Assembly: GCA_003402705.1 (NCBI GenBank)
Contig: QQNF01000033.1
Span: 1 to 40,712, forward strand
Length of the DNA stretch: 40,712 nt
Direction: 5' to 3'
Source: Verrucomicrobiota bacterium
Lineage (GTDB): Bacteria > Verrucomicrobiota > Verrucomicrobiia > Verrucomicrobiales > V1-33
Part shown: piece after piece, positions 16,260 to 25,506 of the stretch
How the letters are laid out: every line of letters starts with the position of its first letter
Numbering within the stretch: the first letter of the stretch is position 1
The notes under the pieces: model-generated
Told to the model about the DNA's origin: nothing
Seen by the model: the letters and a program-made list of their open reading frames with translations, nothing else
Database searches by the model: none
Program-made: the position numbers and the translations under genes

Positions 16260-17663
16260 TCAGGCGAGGATGCCTTTGATGGGTTTGCAGGGGTCGACCC
16301 CGGTGAGGCGTGCGTCGAGGCCCTGGAATTTGACGGAGAAGCGGGCGTGGTCGATGCCGGAGAGGTGGAGCATGGTGGCGTGGAGGTCGTGCATGGAGAC
16401 GACGTCGAGGACTGAGCGGTAGCCGAGTTCGTCGGTGGCGCCCCATGTGATGCCTGGTTTGATGCCGCCGCCGGCGAGCCACATGGAGAAGGAATTGATG
16501 TGGTGGTCGCGGCCGGAGCCCTGGCCCATGGGGGTGCGGCCGAATTCGCCGCCCCAGATGACGAGCGTGTCGTCGAGCATGCCGCGTTCCTTGAGGTCTT
16601 TGACGAGAGCGGCGCAGGCTTGGTCGGTATCGCGGGCGGCTTTGGGCATGGATTCCTCGATATTGCCGTGATGGTCCCATGCGCGGTGGTAGAGCTGGAT
16701 GAAGCGGACTCCGCGTTCGGCGAGACGGCGTGCGAGGAGGCAATTGCCAGCGAAGGAGCCGTCGCCGGGTTCCTTGAGGCCGTAGAGATCGAGGACGTGC
16801 TGAGGTTCGTCGCGGAAGTCGGTGAGTTCCGGGACACTGGACTGCATGCGGAAGGCGAGTTCGTACTGAGCGATGCGGGTGGCGGCTTCCGGGTCGAGGT
16901 GTTCGTCGGCGGTGAGACGGTTGAGCCGGTTGATTTCGTCGACGACGAGTCGTTGGGTGCTTTGGCAGACCCCGTCCGGGTTGCCGACGTAGTGGACGGC
17001 GTCGCCGCGGGACTGGAAGAGGATTCCCTGGTACTTGCTAGGAAGGAAGCCTGCGCTCCATTGTCGGGCGGAGACTGGCTGGGCTCCGTTGTAGCCCTTG
17101 GCCTGAGACATGAGGACGATGAAGCCGGGGAGATTCTGGGATTCCGAGCCGAGCCCGTAGAGGAGCCATGAGCCCATGCTAGGGCGGCCCTTGAGGATGG
17201 AGCCGCTGTTCATGAAGGCCTGAGCTGGGTCGTGATTGATCTGTTCGGTGACCATGCTGCGGATGATGCAGAGGTCGTCGGCGATGCCTGCGGTGTGGGG
17301 GAAGAGCGAGGAGATTTCCTGACCGCTCTGGCCGTATTTTTTGAAGTCGGTGAAAGCGCCGCGGGCTTTGAGGACCGTGTTCTGGAGCTGGGCGAGCTGC
17401 TGGCCCTTGGTGAAGCTTTCGGGGAATGGCTGGCCGTGGAGACGTTTGAGTTCCGGTTTCCAGTCGAAGCTTTCGAATTGTGAGGGACCGCCGGCCATGC
17501 AGAGGTGGATGACGCGGCGGATTTTCGGCTGATAGTGCGGGAGGGTGGCGGCGCGGGCGGGGGAGTCGAGGAGATTGAGGGCGAGGGCGCCGAGGCCGAG
17601 ACCGCTTTGGCGGAGGAACGAGCGGCGGGCGATGGATTCGGGGGAGATGGGAGGGAGGAACAT
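16260..17663 (-). CDS. DUF1501 family Tat-exported protein
   Basis: 467 residues. An N-terminal twin-arginine signal (ARRSFLRQSGLGLGALAL) precedes a sulfatase/alkaline-phosphatase-like fold typical of DUF1501: HLCMAGGPSQFESFDWKP, MGSWLLYGLGSES, WGGEFGRTP near residue 385 and DHHINSFSMWLAGGG. It is abundant in Planctomycetes and Verrucomicrobia and nearly always next to PSCyt1/DUF1553 genes, as here; the pair may act on sulfated or complex polysaccharides. The precise reaction is unknown. Start ATG 17663 is chosen because it precedes the Tat signal and lies 13 bases after the upstream gene; a longer open frame runs into that gene. Confidence 0.92.
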   Translation of the reverse strand: MFLPPISPESIARRSFLRQSGLGLGALALNLLDSPARAATLPHYQPKIRRVIHLCMAGGPSQFESFDWKPELKRLHGQPFPESFTKGQQLAQLQNTVLKARGAFTDFKKYGQSGQEISSLFPHTAGIADDLCIIRSMVTEQINHDPAQAFMNSGSILKGRPSMGSWLLYGLGSESQNLPGFIVLMSQAKGYNGAQPVSARQWSAGFLPSKYQGILFQSRGDAVHYVGNPDGVCQSTQRLVVDEINRLNRLTADEHLDPEAATRIAQYELAFRMQSSVPELTDFRDEPQHVLDLYGLKEPGDGSFAGNCLLARRLAERGVRFIQLYHRAWDHHGNIEESMPKAARDTDQACAALVKDLKERGMLDDTLVIWGGEFGRTPMGQGSGRDHHINSFSMWLAGGGIKPGITWGATDELGYRSVLDVVSMHDLHATMLHLSGIDHARFSVKFQGLDARLTGVDPCKPIKGILA

Positions 17664-17676
17664 GGGTCTGAGCGGT

Positions 17677-20634
17677 TCAGTACCGGGTGATGGTTTCGTG
17701 GAGATTGAGGATGACGCGGCAGAGGGAAGTCCATGCGGCGAGTTCCGGGGAGGCGTCTTTGGGGGGCGAGGAGTTGCCGATGGCGAGGAGACGAGGGATG
17801 TCATCGGGGCGTTCCGTGTAGGCCTTGCGGGCGGCGTTGAGGAAGTCGAGGAGCCCGCGGAGTTCTTCCGGGGTGGGCGGACGGGTGAGGGATTCGGAGA
17901 AGGCGAGGCGGATGCGGTCGGCGTCGTTGTTAGCGGCGGGGAGGAGACGGGAGGCCCAGACGCGTGCGGCTTCGACGAACGAAGGGGCGTTGAGGAGCGT
18001 GAGGGCCTGCTGCGGCGTGTTGGAGGCGGTGCGGAGGGCGACGCAGTCCTCGCGGGAGGGTGCGTCGAAGTTCGCGAGCATGGGGTGGAGGAACGTGCGT
18101 TGCCAGTGCGAGTAGATGCCGCGGCGGTATTGGTCCGGGCCCTTGTCAGGGGTGTAGTCGCGGTCGGGGAACTGGAGACCGGCGTAGTAGTCTGCGGGTT
18201 GATAGGGTTTGACGGGAGGGCCGCCCGGGGAGAGGTCGAGGAGGCCGGCGATGGCGAGAGCGTTGTCGCGGACGGCTTCGGCTTCGAGACGCCGCGGGTT
18301 CTGGGAGGCGAGCCAGCGGTTGAGCGGGTCGGCGTCGCGCGAGGCGGGGTTAGGGAGCGAGGATTGGCGGTAGGAGTGACTGGAGACGATGAGACGGACC
18401 ATTTTGCGGAAGTCCCAGTCGGACATGAATTCTGCGGCGAGCCAGTCGAGGAGTTCCGGGTGGGTGGGGGCTTCGCCTTGAGCGCCGAGGTCGTCGGTCT
18501 GTGCGCTGAGGCCGGTGCCGAAGAACTGACGCCAGAGCCGGTTCATGACGACGCGAGCGGTGAGTGGGTTTTGAGGGGAAGTGATCCAGTTGGCGAGGTC
18601 GAGGCGGGAGAGCGGGCCTTGTTTTTCGGGTTGGGGGAGGAAGCCCGGGGTGAGGGGAGGGGCGATGGTGCCGGATTCGTCCTGCCAGTTGCCGCGGGCG
18701 AGGACGCGGATCGTTAGGGGAGTGGGGGCGCGTTCCGTGACCATGACCTGAGTGAGCCCGTTGCGGGTGGCGGTGATCTGGTCGTCGAGTGCGAGGATGG
18801 GTTTGGCGAGGGCGGGTTGGTGGAGGACGAGGAATGCGGCGGCGTCGGCGGTTGGCGGGGACTGGTGGAAGTTGGAGATGACCGGGGAAGTGGAGACGCG
18901 GAGGGCGGCCGCGGAGTGATCCGGGAGCGAGACGCGGAGGGATTCGCCTGGTTGGAGGGAGATTGGATTGGCGAGGAGCCATGTGCTGGAGTGGGCGAGC
19001 GAGGCCGCGGCGGGGTCGCTGGTCCAGCCGGAGGTGATGCTGGTGATATCGAAGCCGTTGGCGTAGCGAGGTTTTCTGCGGTTGGCTTCGGCGGCGCGGA
19101 TGGCTAGCGGGGAGGCTTTGCCGGTGGCGTCGATACGGGCGAAGGAAGGTTTGAGGGTGACTGGGCCGCCGCGGGAGATGGACCTGCCGTGGGAGGCGTC
19201 CGGGAGGATTTCGATGCGGATGGCGGAGATTTCGGTGGGGTTGGTGGCGGGGAGGGAGATCTCGGTGGGGGCTGGTTTGGATCTAGGGAAGACGATGCGG
19301 CCGTCGGGCTGGATGGAGGGAGCAGCGGATTTGGCTGGGGAGACGGATGGAGGAGTGGAAGACCAGCCGTTGGGGTGAGCGGCAAGGAACTGGGTGGCGC
19401 TGGCCTGCCATGCGGCGAAGGCCGGTTTCTGATGCGCGGCTAGCAATTGGGTGGCGAGGGCGGCGCGGGCGGCGATGAGTTGGTCGCGTCGGGCGACCAG
19501 GGCAGGGCTGAGGACGGTGCGTTCGGGTGGGAACGGGTGGTCATTGCTCCAGCCGCGGAGGTCTGGGTTGGGAGTGTAGGCGTAGTCGTTGTAGACCCCC
19601 CATTGTCTGACGTCTGCGAAGAAGGCACCTAGCGAATAGAAGTCCTTCTGGGTCCACGGGTCGAATTTGTGGTCGTGGCATTCGGCGCAGCCGACGGTGG
19701 CACCGAGCCATGCCATGCTGACGGTGCGGACGCGGTCGGCGGTGTATTTGGCGAGATATTCCCTGGGTTGAGCGCCGCCCTCGCGGGTCATCATGGTTAG
19801 GCGGTTGAAGCAGGAGGCGGTCCATTCGAGGTCGCCTGGGTTAGGGAGGAGATCGCCGGCGAGCTGGGCGCGGGTGAACTGGTCGAAGGGGAGATTCTGA
19901 TTGAAGGCATTGATGACCCAGTCGCGGTAGGGCCATGCGTTGTGGTTCTGGTCGCCGTGGAAGCCGACGGTATCGGCGTAGCGGACGACATCGAGCCAGT
20001 GCTGGGCCATGCGTTCGCCGTACTGGGGGCTGGCGAGGAGCTTGTCGGTGAAGGTTTCGAGGGAGGCTGGGGTGGGGACGGGGGCGGGAAGACCGGTGAG
20101 GTCGAGAGAGAGCCTGCGGGCGAGGACGTTAGGAGCGGCTTCCGGGGAAGGGGCGATGTTTCTGGCGAGGAGCGGTGCCTGGATGAAGGCGTCGATGGGA
20201 TTGCGGATGGAAGCGCGTGGGTCGTTGAGGGCGGGGACGGGTGGGCGTGCGATGGGCGTGTAGGCCCAGTGGGCTTCGTAGGGAGCACCTTCGGCGATCC
20301 ATTGGGTGAGGAGGGATTTCTGGGCTGGGGAGAGGGATTTGTGGGAATCCGGGGGTGGCATGAGTTCGTCCGGGTCGGCGTGGGAGAGCCGGGCGACGAG
20401 TTCGCTGGCGGTGGGGTCGCCGGGGACGATGGCGGATTTACCGGATTTGGCGGGTTTGAGGGCGGCGTCGCGGATGTCGAGGCGGAGACCGCCTTTGCGG
20501 TGATTGGCGTCGGGTCCGTGGCAGTGGAAGCAGTTGTCGGAGAGGATGGGGCGGACGTCGCGGTTATAGCGGAGCGGGGCGGCGGAGGCGTGGAGCGACA
20601 GCAGCAGCAGAGCCGGGAGGGAGAACCTGAGCAT
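17677..20634 (-). CDS. PSCyt1/DUF1549/DUF1553 planctomycete-type cytochrome c protein
   Basis: 985 residues. A signal peptide (LPALLLLSLHASAA) is followed by a PSCyt1 cytochrome domain with heme-binding C35-F-H-C-H39 and the family pattern RDVRPILSDNCFHCHGPDA. DUF1549 follows (DLTGLPAPVPT, QHWLDVVRYADT) and contains a second CXXCH at C316-A-E-C-H320, then a variable carbohydrate/discoidin-like middle. DUF1553 closes it (LDLANWITSPQNPLTARVVMNRLW, LNAPSFVEAARVW). These extracytoplasmic proteins are a PVC hallmark, expanded in polysaccharide degraders. It is cotranscribed with the DUF1501 gene 13 bases downstream. It starts 64 bases from the divergent second DUF1501 gene, so that gap must hold both promoters. 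Confidence 0.93.
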   Translation of the reverse strand: MLRFSLPALLLLSLHASAAPLRYNRDVRPILSDNCFHCHGPDANHRKGGLRLDIRDAALKPAKSGKSAIVPGDPTASELVARLSHADPDELMPPPDSHKSLSPAQKSLLTQWIAEGAPYEAHWAYTPIARPPVPALNDPRASIRNPIDAFIQAPLLARNIAPSPEAAPNVLARRLSLDLTGLPAPVPTPASLETFTDKLLASPQYGERMAQHWLDVVRYADTVGFHGDQNHNAWPYRDWVINAFNQNLPFDQFTRAQLAGDLLPNPGDLEWTASCFNRLTMMTREGGAQPREYLAKYTADRVRTVSMAWLGATVGCAECHDHKFDPWTQKDFYSLGAFFADVRQWGVYNDYAYTPNPDLRGWSNDHPFPPERTVLSPALVARRDQLIAARAALATQLLAAHQKPAFAAWQASATQFLAAHPNGWSSTPPSVSPAKSAAPSIQPDGRIVFPRSKPAPTEISLPATNPTEISAIRIEILPDASHGRSISRGGPVTLKPSFARIDATGKASPLAIRAAEANRRKPRYANGFDITSITSGWTSDPAAASLAHSSTWLLANPISLQPGESLRVSLPDHSAAALRVSTSPVISNFHQSPPTADAAAFLVLHQPALAKPILALDDQITATRNGLTQVMVTERAPTPLTIRVLARGNWQDESGTIAPPLTPGFLPQPEKQGPLSRLDLANWITSPQNPLTARVVMNRLWRQFFGTGLSAQTDDLGAQGEAPTHPELLDWLAAEFMSDWDFRKMVRLIVSSHSYRQSSLPNPASRDADPLNRWLASQNPRRLEAEAVRDNALAIAGLLDLSPGGPPVKPYQPADYYAGLQFPDRDYTPDKGPDQYRRGIYSHWQRTFLHPMLANFDAPSREDCVALRTASNTPQQALTLLNAPSFVEAARVWASRLLPAANNDADRIRLAFSESLTRPPTPEELRGLLDFLNAARKAYTERPDDIPRLLAIGNSSPPKDASPELAAWTSLCRVILNLHETITRY

Positions 20635-20698
20635 TTGATGAATTTAGGCGACGGGAGCGGGTGTGCAAGGCGTGGAGACGGCCCGCTGGTCCGGTGGA

Positions 20699-22153
20699 AT
20701 GAAAGGCATGTGGAGCGCGTATGGGGAGGCGATGAAGAGAGTTGAGCGAGATTTTCTACCGATGCCGGGGTTGTCGCGGCGGGCGATGCTGGGTCGTGCG
20801 GCGAGCGGGATTGGGGGGATGCTGCTGCCGGCGCTGCTGGGTGGGACGGCGAGGGGCGGGGTGAGGGCCGGGCACCATGGGGCGAAGGCGCGGAGTGTGA
20901 TTTTTCTGTTTATGGAGGGAGCGGTGTCGCAGGTGGATTCGTTTGATTACAAGCCGATGTTAGAGAAGCACCATGGGAAGAATCCGCGGAGTGCGATCGG
21001 GAAGCTGGAGAAGACCCAGTTTGAGAGTATCGGGACGGTGATGAAGTCGCCGTGGGAGTTCCGGCAGCGTGGGGAGAGCGGGATGTGGGTGAGCGAGTTG
21101 TTTCCGCACATTGCGGGGTGTGCGGATGATCTGTGTGTGGTGCGGTCGATGACCTCGGCGTTTCCGGAGCACACGAGTGCGAATTATTTTCTGCACAGCG
21201 GGCTTGGGTTGCAGGGGAGGCCGAGCATGGGGGCGTGGGTGTCGTATGGGTTAGGGAGCGAGAGTGAGGATCTGCCGGCGTTTGTGGTGCTGAATGGCGG
21301 GCAGATCCCGTCGGGCGGGCTGGATTGTTTCGGGAGCGGGTTTCTGCCGGCGAGTCATCAGGGATCGCTGTTCAATGCGATTGGCGAGCCGCTGGCGAAT
21401 CTGACCCCGCTGGACAAGTCGGCGGGGCGGCAGGCGGCGAGGATGCGGCTGGCGGGGCGGTTGAACCAGTTAGGGTTGGAGGTGTCGGATGGGGCGGATG
21501 CATTGGAGAGTGCGATTCGGAATGCGGAGCTGGCGGCGAGGATGCAGGGGGCGGTGCCCGGGTTGCTGGATTTGAGCGGGGAGAGTGCGGCGGTGCAGCG
21601 GATGTACGGGATGGAGGCGATGGATCCGCACACGAGGACGTACGGGAGACAGTGCCTGCTGGCGCGGCGGATGGTGGAGCGCGGCGTGAGGTTTGTGGAG
21701 CTGACGATTCCGATGGTGGATGGGTATCAGCGATGGGATGCGCATGGCGGGATTGTCAGGAATCACGGGGACAATGCGCGGGCGGTGGATCAGCCGATTG
21801 CGGGATTGCTGAAGGATTTGAAGGCGCGTGGGTTGCTGGATGAGACGCTGGTGGTGTTTGCGGGTGAGTTCGGGCGGACCCCGTTTGCGCAGGGTTCGGA
21901 TGGGCGGGATCACAACGAGTACGGGTATTCGGTGTGGCTAGCGGGGGGAGGTGTGAGGGGAGGGATGAGTTACGGAGCGACGGACGAGTGGGGTTACAAG
22001 GCGGTGGAGGATCCGCTGGAGATGCATGATCTGCATGCGACGGTGCTGCACCAGCTGGGATTGGATCACGAGCGGTTGACGTACCGGAGTGGGGGACGGG
22101 ATTTCCGGCTGACGGATGTGAGGGGTCGGGTGGTGCGGGAGATTCTGGGGTGA
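20699..22153 (+). CDS. DUF1501 family protein (second copy)
   Basis: 484 residues from ATG 20699. SRRAMLGRAASGIGGMLL is a Tat-like signal set about 27 residues in, so the start could instead be an ATG at 20708 or 20729. The body has the DUF1501 landmarks IFLFMEGAVSQVDSFDYKP, MGAWVSYGLGSES, FAGEFGRTPFAQG and DHNEYGYSVWLAGGG, with a final MHDLHATVLHQLGLDHE. It is distinct in sequence from the minus-strand copy and divergently arranged from its cytochrome partner, so it is not a recent tandem duplicate. Coding sequence is very G-rich at third positions. Presumed exported; the reaction is unknown. Confidence 0.92.
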   Translation: MKGMWSAYGEAMKRVERDFLPMPGLSRRAMLGRAASGIGGMLLPALLGGTARGGVRAGHHGAKARSVIFLFMEGAVSQVDSFDYKPMLEKHHGKNPRSAIGKLEKTQFESIGTVMKSPWEFRQRGESGMWVSELFPHIAGCADDLCVVRSMTSAFPEHTSANYFLHSGLGLQGRPSMGAWVSYGLGSESEDLPAFVVLNGGQIPSGGLDCFGSGFLPASHQGSLFNAIGEPLANLTPLDKSAGRQAARMRLAGRLNQLGLEVSDGADALESAIRNAELAARMQGAVPGLLDLSGESAAVQRMYGMEAMDPHTRTYGRQCLLARRMVERGVRFVELTIPMVDGYQRWDAHGGIVRNHGDNARAVDQPIAGLLKDLKARGLLDETLVVFAGEFGRTPFAQGSDGRDHNEYGYSVWLAGGGVRGGMSYGATDEWGYKAVEDPLEMHDLHATVLHQLGLDHERLTYRSGGRDFRLTDVRGRVVREILG

Positions 22154-22216
22154 GGGGATGGTGAAGAACTTGGAGAAACGGGTAGAGAAATGACGCGAGG
22201 CGACGTAGAAGGGGGC

Positions 22217-23185
22217 ATGAAAAGACGCCGATTTGTTGAGAGTGTGATGGCATTGCCGCTGACTGGGATGGCTGCGAATGCGGCTGACGGGTTGGTGGAG
22301 TACACGACCTTTGAGGGTAAGCGGGTGAAGTTGCGGCCGTGGGTTGGGAAGCATGTGGCGTTTCTGACGAAGTCGGAGGGATTGGATGAGAAGGTGATGG
22401 GCGGGTTGTGCGGTGTGTTTGACAAAGTGCGGGATTTCTATCGGGAGGCGACGGGGAGGGATCCGCAGCAGTTGAAGCATCTGGATGGGAAGATCACGGT
22501 GGCGGAGGTGGATGAGACCTGCGGGGCGGCGTGTGGTTATCTGGGGGCGACGGGGATTGAGCTGACGCCGGGGGTGTTTACGGAGTTGTGCGGCGGGTGG
22601 GTGAAAGGGGAGTTGGTGGATCAGGCGCTGCCGTATGAGTTCGGGCGGAACTTCTGGTTTTACAGTCCGCAGCTGGCGTACCGGAAGCCGGTGAGTGACC
22701 GGTCGGTGGTGACTGGGTATGCGGTGTTCATGAGGCTGATGGCGCTGGATGCGGCGGGTGCGAAGCTGGGGCCGTTTCGGGACAAGACGGGTGCGGAGTT
22801 TCGAGCGGTGATGGAGGGGTTGGTGGATTTGTATGAGGCGGACGCGAAGTTCCGGTGGGAGAATACGCTGAAGGTGGATGCGGCTCCGGAGAATTCGCTA
22901 GGATTGAACGGGACGGATTTGTTTTCGTCGTTCTGCCTGCGATTGGCGCGGGATCATGGCGGGCAGAAGTGGGTGAAGGCGGTGTGGCAGGCGGCTGGGA
23001 AGTTGCCGGAGGCGAAGACGACGGAGGAGGCGGTGGATCATTTTGTGGTGGCGGCGAGTGCGGCGGCGAAGACGGATCTTGGGGAATTGTTTGCGGGGCG
23101 GTGGCGGTGGCCGGTGACGGCGGCTGGGCGGAAGGCTGCGGAGACGGCGGCGAAGGAAGGGGTGAAGGGAGCGAAGGCGGAGTGA
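22217..23185 (+). CDS. Exported protein of unknown family, possibly a degenerate metallopeptidase-like fold
   Basis: 322 residues from ATG 22217, preceded by AAGGGGG; an in-frame ATG lies 27 bases upstream. The N-terminus KRRRFVESVMALPLTGMAANA is a Tat/Sec-like signal. The segment LVDQALPYEFGRNFWFYSPQL sits where a HExxH helix would be in gluzincin-type peptidases, but reads YEFGRN, so the zinc site is absent if that relationship is right. The C-terminal tail is Ala/Lys-rich. It lies between a DUF1501 gene and lpxI on the same strand; no function can be assigned from sequence. Confidence 0.7.
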   Translation: MKRRRFVESVMALPLTGMAANAADGLVEYTTFEGKRVKLRPWVGKHVAFLTKSEGLDEKVMGGLCGVFDKVRDFYREATGRDPQQLKHLDGKITVAEVDETCGAACGYLGATGIELTPGVFTELCGGWVKGELVDQALPYEFGRNFWFYSPQLAYRKPVSDRSVVTGYAVFMRLMALDAAGAKLGPFRDKTGAEFRAVMEGLVDLYEADAKFRWENTLKVDAAPENSLGLNGTDLFSSFCLRLARDHGGQKWVKAVWQAAGKLPEAKTTEEAVDHFVVAASAAAKTDLGELFAGRWRWPVTAAGRKAAETAAKEGVKGAKAE

Positions 23186-23236
23186 GGGGTTGCGCGGGAT
23201 GGTTGCAAAAGCGGGAGGGCTGAGGATGGATGGGGT

Positions 23237-24052
23237 GTGAGTGCACCGGTTCCAGAGACGTTAGGATTGATTGCGGGCAACGGAGAGTATCCGTTCGCGA
23301 TGGCGCGTGCGGCGCGGCGTGCGGGGGTGGGGCGGCTGGTGGCGGCGGCGTTTGAGAATGAGACGCGGGTGGAGCTGGCGGGGGAAGTGGCGGCGATGAC
23401 GTGGCTGCGGGTGGGGCAGTTGAGCCGGATGATCAAGTTTTTCCGGGGTGAGGGAGTGGGGCATGCGGTGATGGTGGGTCAGATTGCGCCGCGGAATCTT
23501 TTTGATCTGCGGCCGGATTTGAGGACCCTGATGATGCTGGCGAAGGTGAAGGAGCGGAATGCGGAGAGCCTGTTCGGGGCGGTGGCGGCGGAGTTGGAGC
23601 GGGATGGGATCACGTTGCTGCCGGCGATTTCCTATCTGGAGGAAGAGATGGCTCCGCTGGGGCACATTTGCGGGCCGGTGCGGAAGGCGCGGGAGATGGA
23701 GGACATTGAGTTCGGGGCGCGGATGGCGCGGGAGACGAGCCGGTTGGACATCGGGCAGACGGTGGTGGTGCGGCGTGGGACGGTGCTGGCGGTGGAGGCG
23801 TTTGAGGGGACGAACGAGTGCATCCGGCGGGGCGGGGCGATGGGTCGGGGGAAGGCGGCGATGGTGAAGGTGAGCAAGCCCGGGCAGGATTTGAGGTTTG
23901 ACGTGCCGGTGATCGGGCCGCAGACGATTGAGACGGCGGCGGAGGCGGGGGTGCAGCTGATCGGGGTGGAGGCTGGGAAGACGCTGATCCTTGAGCGGGG
24001 TGAGGTTGAGAGGTTGTGTGGGTTGCGGGGGGTGACGGTGGCGGGGTTCTGA
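23237..24052 (+). CDS. lpxI: UDP-2,3-diacylglucosamine pyrophosphatase LpxI (DUF1009)
   Basis: 271 residues, matching LpxI length. LpxI hydrolyses UDP-2,3-diacylglucosamine to lipid X and UMP in lipid A synthesis, in place of LpxH. Seen: GLIAGNGEYPFAMARAARR at the N-terminus, GVGHAVMVGQIAPRNLFDLR, and the C-terminal DUF1009 core GTNECIRRGG, VKVSKPGQDLRFDVPVIGPQT and GVEAGKTLILE. It shows the organism makes lipid A, in line with a Gram-negative PVC member. The start is GTG at 23237; no in-frame ATG is available upstream. It is not beside other lpx genes in this window. Confidence 0.93.
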   Translation: MSAPVPETLGLIAGNGEYPFAMARAARRAGVGRLVAAAFENETRVELAGEVAAMTWLRVGQLSRMIKFFRGEGVGHAVMVGQIAPRNLFDLRPDLRTLMMLAKVKERNAESLFGAVAAELERDGITLLPAISYLEEEMAPLGHICGPVRKAREMEDIEFGARMARETSRLDIGQTVVVRRGTVLAVEAFEGTNECIRRGGAMGRGKAAMVKVSKPGQDLRFDVPVIGPQTIETAAEAGVQLIGVEAGKTLILERGEVERLCGLRGVTVAGF

Positions 24053-24107
24053 GCGGGCCAGTGGTGACGGGGACGCGGAGTTGCCGAGGAGGGTTGACGC
24101 GGGTTAT

Positions 24108-24115
24108 GGGGGAGG
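24108..24115 (+). promoter_or_regulatory. Purine-rich ribosome binding site GGGGGAGG
   Basis: It abuts the ATG at 24116 with no spacing and lies 3 bases before the ATG at 24119. The tandem ATGATG leaves one residue of doubt; the second start is the better spaced. Confidence 0.45.
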
Positions 24116-24118
24116 ATG

Positions 24119-25489
24119 ATGAAACGCCGATCTTTTGTACCTGCTGCCGCTGCTGCCTTTGGATTTCAGATTGTGAGGCCCGGAGTGCTGCGGGCGCAGG
24201 GCGCGGAGAAGACGCCTAACGAGAAGATCCGGCTGGCGGTGATCGGGTGTGGTGGTCAGGGCGGGGCGGATCTCGGGGGGATGGCGCATGAGGCGGTGGT
24301 GGCGTTGTGCGATGTGGATGACCGGCGTGCGGCGGACAGTTTCGGGAAGCATCCGCAGGCGAAGCGATATAAGGATTTCCGGAAGATGTTTGCTGAGATG
24401 GCGGACGGGATTGATGCGGTGCTGGTGGCGACGCCGGACCACACGCATTTCACGGCGGCGATGACGGCGATGCGGGCCGGGAAGCATGTGTATTGCGAGA
24501 AGCCGCTGGCGCACAGCGTGGCGGAGTTGCGGACCCTGAGGAAGACGGCGCTGGAGAAGAAAGTGGTGACGCAGGTGGGGAACCAGGGGCATTCGTCGGC
24601 GAGCATCCGCGGGTTGGTGGAGATGGTGCGGTCGGGGGCGATCGGGAATGTGACGGAGATTCATGCGGGGTGTGATGCGTTCAAGGATGTGTATGCGCAG
24701 CAGGGTCGGATGGCGGAACTGGCGCAGCACGCGGAAGTGCCGAACGAGCTGGACTGGAATTTGTGGCAGGGGCCGGTGGCGGAGCGATCCTATCATCCTG
24801 GATTCCTGCCATTTTCGTGGCGCGGGCACATGGCTTACGGCGGCGGGTGTCTGGGTGACTGGATTTGCCATGTGGTCGATCCGTCGTTCTGGGCGCTGGA
24901 TCTGGACATGCCGACGGCGGTGACGGCGGAGGTGACGAAGGATTATGATCCGAAGTTGCACGCGATGTTTTATCCTCGGGGGACGCGGATCACGTTTGAG
25001 TTTCCGGCGAAGGGCGCGCGCGGGCCGGTGAAGCTGATCTGGCATGATGGCGAGTTCAGCATTCCGGCACCGAAGGAACTGGAGGAAGAAGGCCAGGGAC
25101 GGAAAGTGGTGGGGACTGGGGCGGTGCTGATCGGGGACAAGGGGAAGATCATGCATGGGTCGCACGGAGCGGGCGGGTGGCGGATCATTCCGGTGCAGAA
25201 GGCGCGGGAGATTCCGAAGCCTGACGAGACGATTCCGCGGGTGAAGGATGGGAATCACCAGCAGGACTGGCTGGATGCGGTGCGGGCGGGGCGGCCGGCG
25301 GGTTCGCCGTTTGAGTACGGCGGGGCGTTGAGCGAGATTGGATTGCTGGGTGTGGTGGCGACGCGTTTTCCGGGCGAGAGACTGGTGTGGGATGCGGGGG
25401 CGATGCAGTTTACGGGGCATGAGGCGGCGACGGCGCTGGCGCGTCCGGCGTCGTGGCGTGCGGAGTGGGACGGGGTTCGTCCGGCGTGA
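24119..25489 (+). CDS. Gfo/Idh/MocA family oxidoreductase, Tat-exported
   Basis: 456 residues. A Tat signal (KRRSFVPAAAAAFGFQ) is followed by the NAD(P)-binding Rossmann fold IRLAVIGCGGQGG, the family motif EKPLAHS and a C-terminal alpha/beta domain (GGGCLGDWICHVVDPSFW). Exported members are greatly expanded in PVC bacteria and act as sugar or sugar-alcohol oxidoreductases/glycosidases with tightly held NAD. Length is typical of the bacterial secreted subgroup. It shares the strand and probably the transcript with the large multidomain gene 17 bases downstream. The substrate cannot be told from sequence. Confidence 0.92.
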   Translation: MKRRSFVPAAAAAFGFQIVRPGVLRAQGAEKTPNEKIRLAVIGCGGQGGADLGGMAHEAVVALCDVDDRRAADSFGKHPQAKRYKDFRKMFAEMADGIDAVLVATPDHTHFTAAMTAMRAGKHVYCEKPLAHSVAELRTLRKTALEKKVVTQVGNQGHSSASIRGLVEMVRSGAIGNVTEIHAGCDAFKDVYAQQGRMAELAQHAEVPNELDWNLWQGPVAERSYHPGFLPFSWRGHMAYGGGCLGDWICHVVDPSFWALDLDMPTAVTAEVTKDYDPKLHAMFYPRGTRITFEFPAKGARGPVKLIWHDGEFSIPAPKELEEEGQGRKVVGTGAVLIGDKGKIMHGSHGAGGWRIIPVQKAREIPKPDETIPRVKDGNHQQDWLDAVRAGRPAGSPFEYGGALSEIGLLGVVATRFPGERLVWDAGAMQFTGHEAATALARPASWRAEWDGVRPA

Positions 25490-25493
25490 GCGC

Positions 25494-25500
25494 GGGGAGG
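25494..25500 (+). promoter_or_regulatory. Shine-Dalgarno GGGGAGG for the 1311-residue protein
   Basis: It lies 6 bases before ATG 25507 and after the stop of the upstream oxidoreductase. It decides in favour of 25507 over an in-frame ATG at 25453 that would lie inside the previous gene. Confidence 0.65.
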
Positions 25501-25506
25501 AACGCC

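Noticed and set aside
17664..17804. Longer start for the first DUF1501 gene
   Set aside because: It would run into the upstream cytochrome gene and place about 47 non-conserved residues before the Tat signal.
24104..25420. 438-codon minus-strand open frame
   Set aside because: Arg/His/Pro-rich shadow of the Gfo/Idh/MocA gene.
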